From Acanthochlamys bracteata (lineage: Eukaryota; Streptophyta; Magnoliopsida; Pandanales; Velloziaceae), in assembly GCA_019914995.1 (NCBI GenBank), contig CM034129.1, forward strand, positions 7,987,225 to 8,051,224: DNA of 64,000 bases, written 5' to 3'. The translations under genes were made by a program, and so were the position numbers. Within the stretch, counting starts at the first letter, position 1. Every line of letters begins with the position of its first letter. Positions 60,845 to 64,000 of the stretch are shown in pieces. The notes below the pieces were generated by a model that had not been told where the DNA came from, did not search any database, and worked only from the letters and a program-made list of their open reading frames with translations.

Positions 60845-63318
60845 ATGGCCCATTCCACCGAGAATGCATATGAAACAGATAAAGCTAGCTGTTCTGCTTC
60901 AACTCCAGACATTACAACAGAGAAAGAAAAGTCGCCTTCTTTATGGATGATTTTTCCAAGTCTTCAAGCTGCAAAAGAAATGTATATATATTATGGAAAA
61001 GCAAACGGGTTTAGTGCAGTTATCCGAAGTACAAAAAAAAAAAAATTCAAATTCCGACGAAGTCACTAGTTGTCTAATGACTTGTGACCGATTTGGAAAT
61101 TATAGAGACTATAATAAGAACAAAACATATGATGGGCTAGATGCATCAACAAAACAGAAGAGAAAAGAAAATACAGTCAAATGTGGATGTCCGGCAAAAA
61201 TGAAGGTGGCAAAAGAAGCTATTACTGGATTGTAAAAGGTGACGCAGTATACTGAGGATCACAATCACAATCTAGTTAGTCCATCGAAGAGGATGCGTAT
61301 GCTTTGTTTGTAGACATATGCCAACTGCGGTTAAGATATTAATTGACTTCTTTCGTGATGAAGGCATTCCAGTGAGTAAAGTTGCGGATATACTCGACGG
61401 ATCACAGAATGGCTTCGATGATAGAGATTGTTGGAATCACTTGGGACCATCTAAGGAGTACAAAAAGCCTATTAGAGGAAATGCCACTGTAGCACTAGAT
61501 TTTTTTAAAGAAAAAAGTATAAAAGATCAACATTTCTTTTATGCAATCCAAATGGATAGCGAAGCAAGGAAAATAAATTTTTTCTAGATAGATGGTCGAT
61601 CTCGTCTACAATTTCAGTATTTTGGTGATGTGGTATTTTTTGACACAACATATCGTAAGAATGTATATGAAATGCCATTTACACCATTTACTGGAGTTAA
61701 CCACCATCTGCAGTCAATTCAGTTTGAATGTGCATTACTTTTGGATGAGACTGAAGAGTTTTTTCAGTGACTTTTTCAGACATGGCTTACAGCTATGGAC
61801 GGACGTGCTCCATCTTCTATAATCACATATCAAGATAGAGCTATAACTGCAGCAGTTGAAAAAGTATTTCCAAACACTTGACATCGGTTTTGTTTATGGC
61901 ATGTATTAAAAAAATTTCCTGAAAAGCTACCGCACATTTATTTCAAGAAGTCAAAGTTCAAAAAAGATATCAAAATGTGTATTTGGGAAAGTTATACTCT
62001 TAGTTCTTTTGAAATAAGATGGGAGGAATTGGTATGTAACTATAACTTGCAAGAGAACGAATGGCTCCAAGGAATGTATGAAATTAGAGAAAAATGGGTT
62101 CCTGTTTATCACTTAGACACCTTCTATACTGGCATGAACACTACAGGGCAATCTGAAGGTATGAATTCTGTTTACAGTAATTTTTTTCACTCAACTACAA
62201 CTCTAAGGGAGTTTGTTTTGAAGAACGAGAAGTGTTTGGCTAAAATTGTTGAGAAAGAAAAAAAAGAGAATTATATTAGTGAGCATTCTAATCGCACTGT
62301 CGATAGTTATACTTTTCTTTTGAAGAGTGCAGCTAATGTGTATACGAGAAATGTGTATGATAAGTTTAAAAAAAAATTGATAAAGCTCAAGCTGTGTATG
62401 TCTTGTGTGAAGATGAAAAGGGAAGTGATGGCTACACAACTTATACTTATAAATCTCGAGTGCTTGGTGACGAGCGTTAGTGCAAGGTGACATTTAATCA
62501 TGCCACAAAGCAAGATTACTGTGAATGTAAAATATTTGATTTTACAGGAATTTCTTGTGGACACCTTATAAAGGTTTTCCATTATCGTGACATAGAGATA
62601 CCGAATCACTTCATTCTTAAGAGATGGATGAAAGGAGCTAATAAGTATAGAGCTGAGTATGATGGTGGAGCAGTTTGTGGTCATGAGAGTTCTGAACTAT
62701 TGAGAACTACCCAACTCTTGAAGATCTCCAGTCAATTGTCCTATGAAGCTGGTGAAGCAAATGATAGTTTCCAATTGATGTTGCAAAAATTACAGGAATT
62801 ATCATTACGGATTAAAGAAGTAAGAAAGGCTAACGAAAGCTCACAAGTCAATTCATGCACTGCTAATGAGAGCTCACAAGTTTCAGTTGATGCATCCCAA
62901 GTTCTACTGTTGAATCCTAACATCTCACAGACTAAAGGAAGGAAAAAAGAAGGAAAAACTTATCATGATACTAGTAGAATAAAAGGCGGTTTGCAGAAAG
63001 CCGTTGCAAGAGCCAAAGCAAAAATATGGAGAAGATGTGCTTGTTGTAACAAAATTGGTGTTAAACACGACAAGCGAAATTATCCTGAAAATCCAAATAA
63101 AAAGAAAAAAATAAGTAAGTATAATCATTACTTAGTTTTGATTCGTTATGCTAACTCTTGTTGGAATTCAAATTAAAATTGTTATTTGCTAAACTTTTTA
63201 CTTGGTAGTTATTGATGGAGATATTTATTAATTCATAGATGAAGATGATGCTGCTGCTGCTGATGATGATGAATCTATAAAAACTGTTGAAGACATTAAC
63301 ACTGATGATGAAGTTTGA
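60845..63318 (+). pseudogene. FAR1/FHY3-type Mutator transposase, disrupted
   Basis: This family binds element ends and cuts DNA; some plant members became transcription factors. Seen in order: an ATG with a Ser/Thr/Glu leader; a FAR1 DNA-binding zinc domain (about 60944-61285; FPSLQAAKEMYIYYGKANGF, CGCPAKMKV, EDHNHNLVSP); a MULE transposase core (about 61588-61920; FGDVVFFDTTYRKN, PFTPFTGVNHH, ITYQDRAITAAVEKVFP, HRFCLWHVLKKF); a SWIM zinc finger (62518-62578; CECKIFDFTGISCGHL); and a zinc knuckle (63037-63078; CACCNKIGVKHDKRNYP). A GT-AG intron (63115-63238) leads to an acidic tail ending at 63318. Frameshifts fall in A runs at 61033-61045 and 62368-62376, with another at about 61290-61320. 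In-frame stops lie near 61233, 61585, 61768, 61879 and 62478, three of them at expected Trp codons. As written it is not functional. Confidence 0.9.
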
Positions 63319-63712
63319 ACAGAGGTTCCCTTTCACTGATAAGAAGACACTGATGATGACATTTGATTGTAATATTTTGTATGAGCTTATGATAGTGCCC
63401 AGTAAGTTTTTGAAGTTTTTGAATGTAAAAGATGGGTAAGAGTTGTGTTGTGTTTAGCAAATATATAAACAGCAGCAATGTTCATGGATAAAACTCTCTA
63501 TTCATGTTTTTTTCTTCAAAAATTTCAGTTGAGTTCATTTTGTATTCAAAACATTTCAGTTGGGTTCATTTAATTGCATTGATGTTATGATGCTATTTCA
63601 AATCATAATATATATGTTTTCATTCATTCATTAATTTTCTTTATGGACAATATTGCTTATTTCTGGATAGTTATACAACACCAGAACTGGACAGAGAAGT
63701 GCTAACAGTTTA

Positions 63713-64000
63713 CATTCATCATACACTGAAAATAAGATGTAGCATTGCTCAAATCAGTTTCCATTGAGAAGAGCTGGATTGATCCAGTCAAAAATTGATA
63801 ACATTCCGTACGAAATTTTTATTGTACATTTTCAGATTACACAAACACTCAAAGATCATTCCAGAATTTATAAAAATATTTTCATACATCCATAACATCT
63901 TTTAACACCAACACAACCTTTTCAGATAACAAAACAACATGTTAATGTATACATCCAGATAACTGAATCAATCTTCAAGCACAACACAAAGACTTGCTAG
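63713..64000 (-). repeat. Right terminal inverted repeat, cut by the window edge
   Basis: The inverse of the inner part of the left arm, starting with CATTCATCATACACTG against 'GGTTGATGAATG' at about 60440 and continuing to the last base of the window. Similarity by eye is clear but imperfect. Confidence 0.75.

Larger units (their letters stand above)
58945..64000 (+). mobile_element. Mutator-like element carrying a FAR1-type transposase (right end outside window)
   Basis: The left end starts GGGGAAGGATGCATACACTC right after the TA microsatellite. Inside it, 60100-60452 is matched in inverse by 63713-64000: for example 'TGGATCAATCCAGCT' (60380s) against 'AGCTGGATTGATCCA' (63770s), 'GTGTAATCTGAAAATGTAC' against 'GTACATTTTCAGATTACAC', and 'GTTATCTGGATGT' against 'ACATCCAGATAAC'. 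A transposase relic lies between the repeats. Long terminal repeats around a FAR1/SWIM transposase are diagnostic of Mutator-like elements. If the left arm (58945-60452, about 1.5 kb) is fully mirrored, the right end should lie near position 65.2 kb, outside the window. Confidence 0.8.

Noticed and set aside
1..64000. CRISPR arrays, bacterial operons, rRNA or tRNA genes, viral insertions
   Set aside because: No regularly spaced short repeats, no bacterial gene layout, no recognisable rRNA or tRNA fold and no viral replication protein were seen; tRNA detection by eye is weak, so a tRNA scan would be needed to exclude one.

Overview
The window is nuclear DNA of a flowering plant. The evidence is AT-rich intergenic DNA, GT-AG introns, plant-only protein families (a GOLVEN/RGF peptide precursor, an arabinogalactan protein, a FAR1-type transposase) and typical plant transposons (copia, hAT, Mutator-like, small foldback elements). 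I could not place it more finely than angiosperm. Nothing looks bacterial, organellar or viral.

Four genes look intact. (1) A 265-residue, His-rich, probably GPI-anchored arabinogalactan protein on the minus strand (19296-20093, one exon). (2) ARP3, the actin-related subunit of the ARP2/3 complex, on the minus strand (24665-36494). Ten exons rejoin to 427 codons, the same length as Arabidopsis ARP3 as I remember it. (3) A PH-domain oxysterol-binding-protein-related protein (ORP1-like) on the plus strand (42991-51038), eight exons, 797 codons. (4) A two-exon, 79-residue precursor of a root meristem growth factor/GOLVEN/CLEL peptide on the plus strand (53661-54035).

Two larger coding relics are broken. 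A pectate lyase gene (10550-14863) is cut by a rearranged copia element at 11369-14170. A FAR1-type Mutator transposase (60845-63318) lies between the long inverted repeats of a Mutator-like element that starts at 58945 and runs past the right edge.

The rest is transposon-derived or unassigned. Notable structures are a gag palindrome of about 380 bp per arm inside the copia element; a 1.67 kb long-inverted-repeat element (15441-17108) carrying what looks like a captured Arg/Ser-rich coding tail; an hAT-type element with a perfect 8 bp target duplication just upstream of the ORP leader, itself holding a second transposon whose sister copy lies 40 kb away; and a family of small 'TTTGG' foldback elements in the ARP3 and ORP introns.

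The genes do not form one pathway: ARP3 acts in actin nucleation, the ORP in lipid transfer, the AGP at the cell surface, and the RGF/GLV peptide in signalling. Exon edges were set by eye from splice sites, reading phase and remembered family sequences. No alignment or database search was run.
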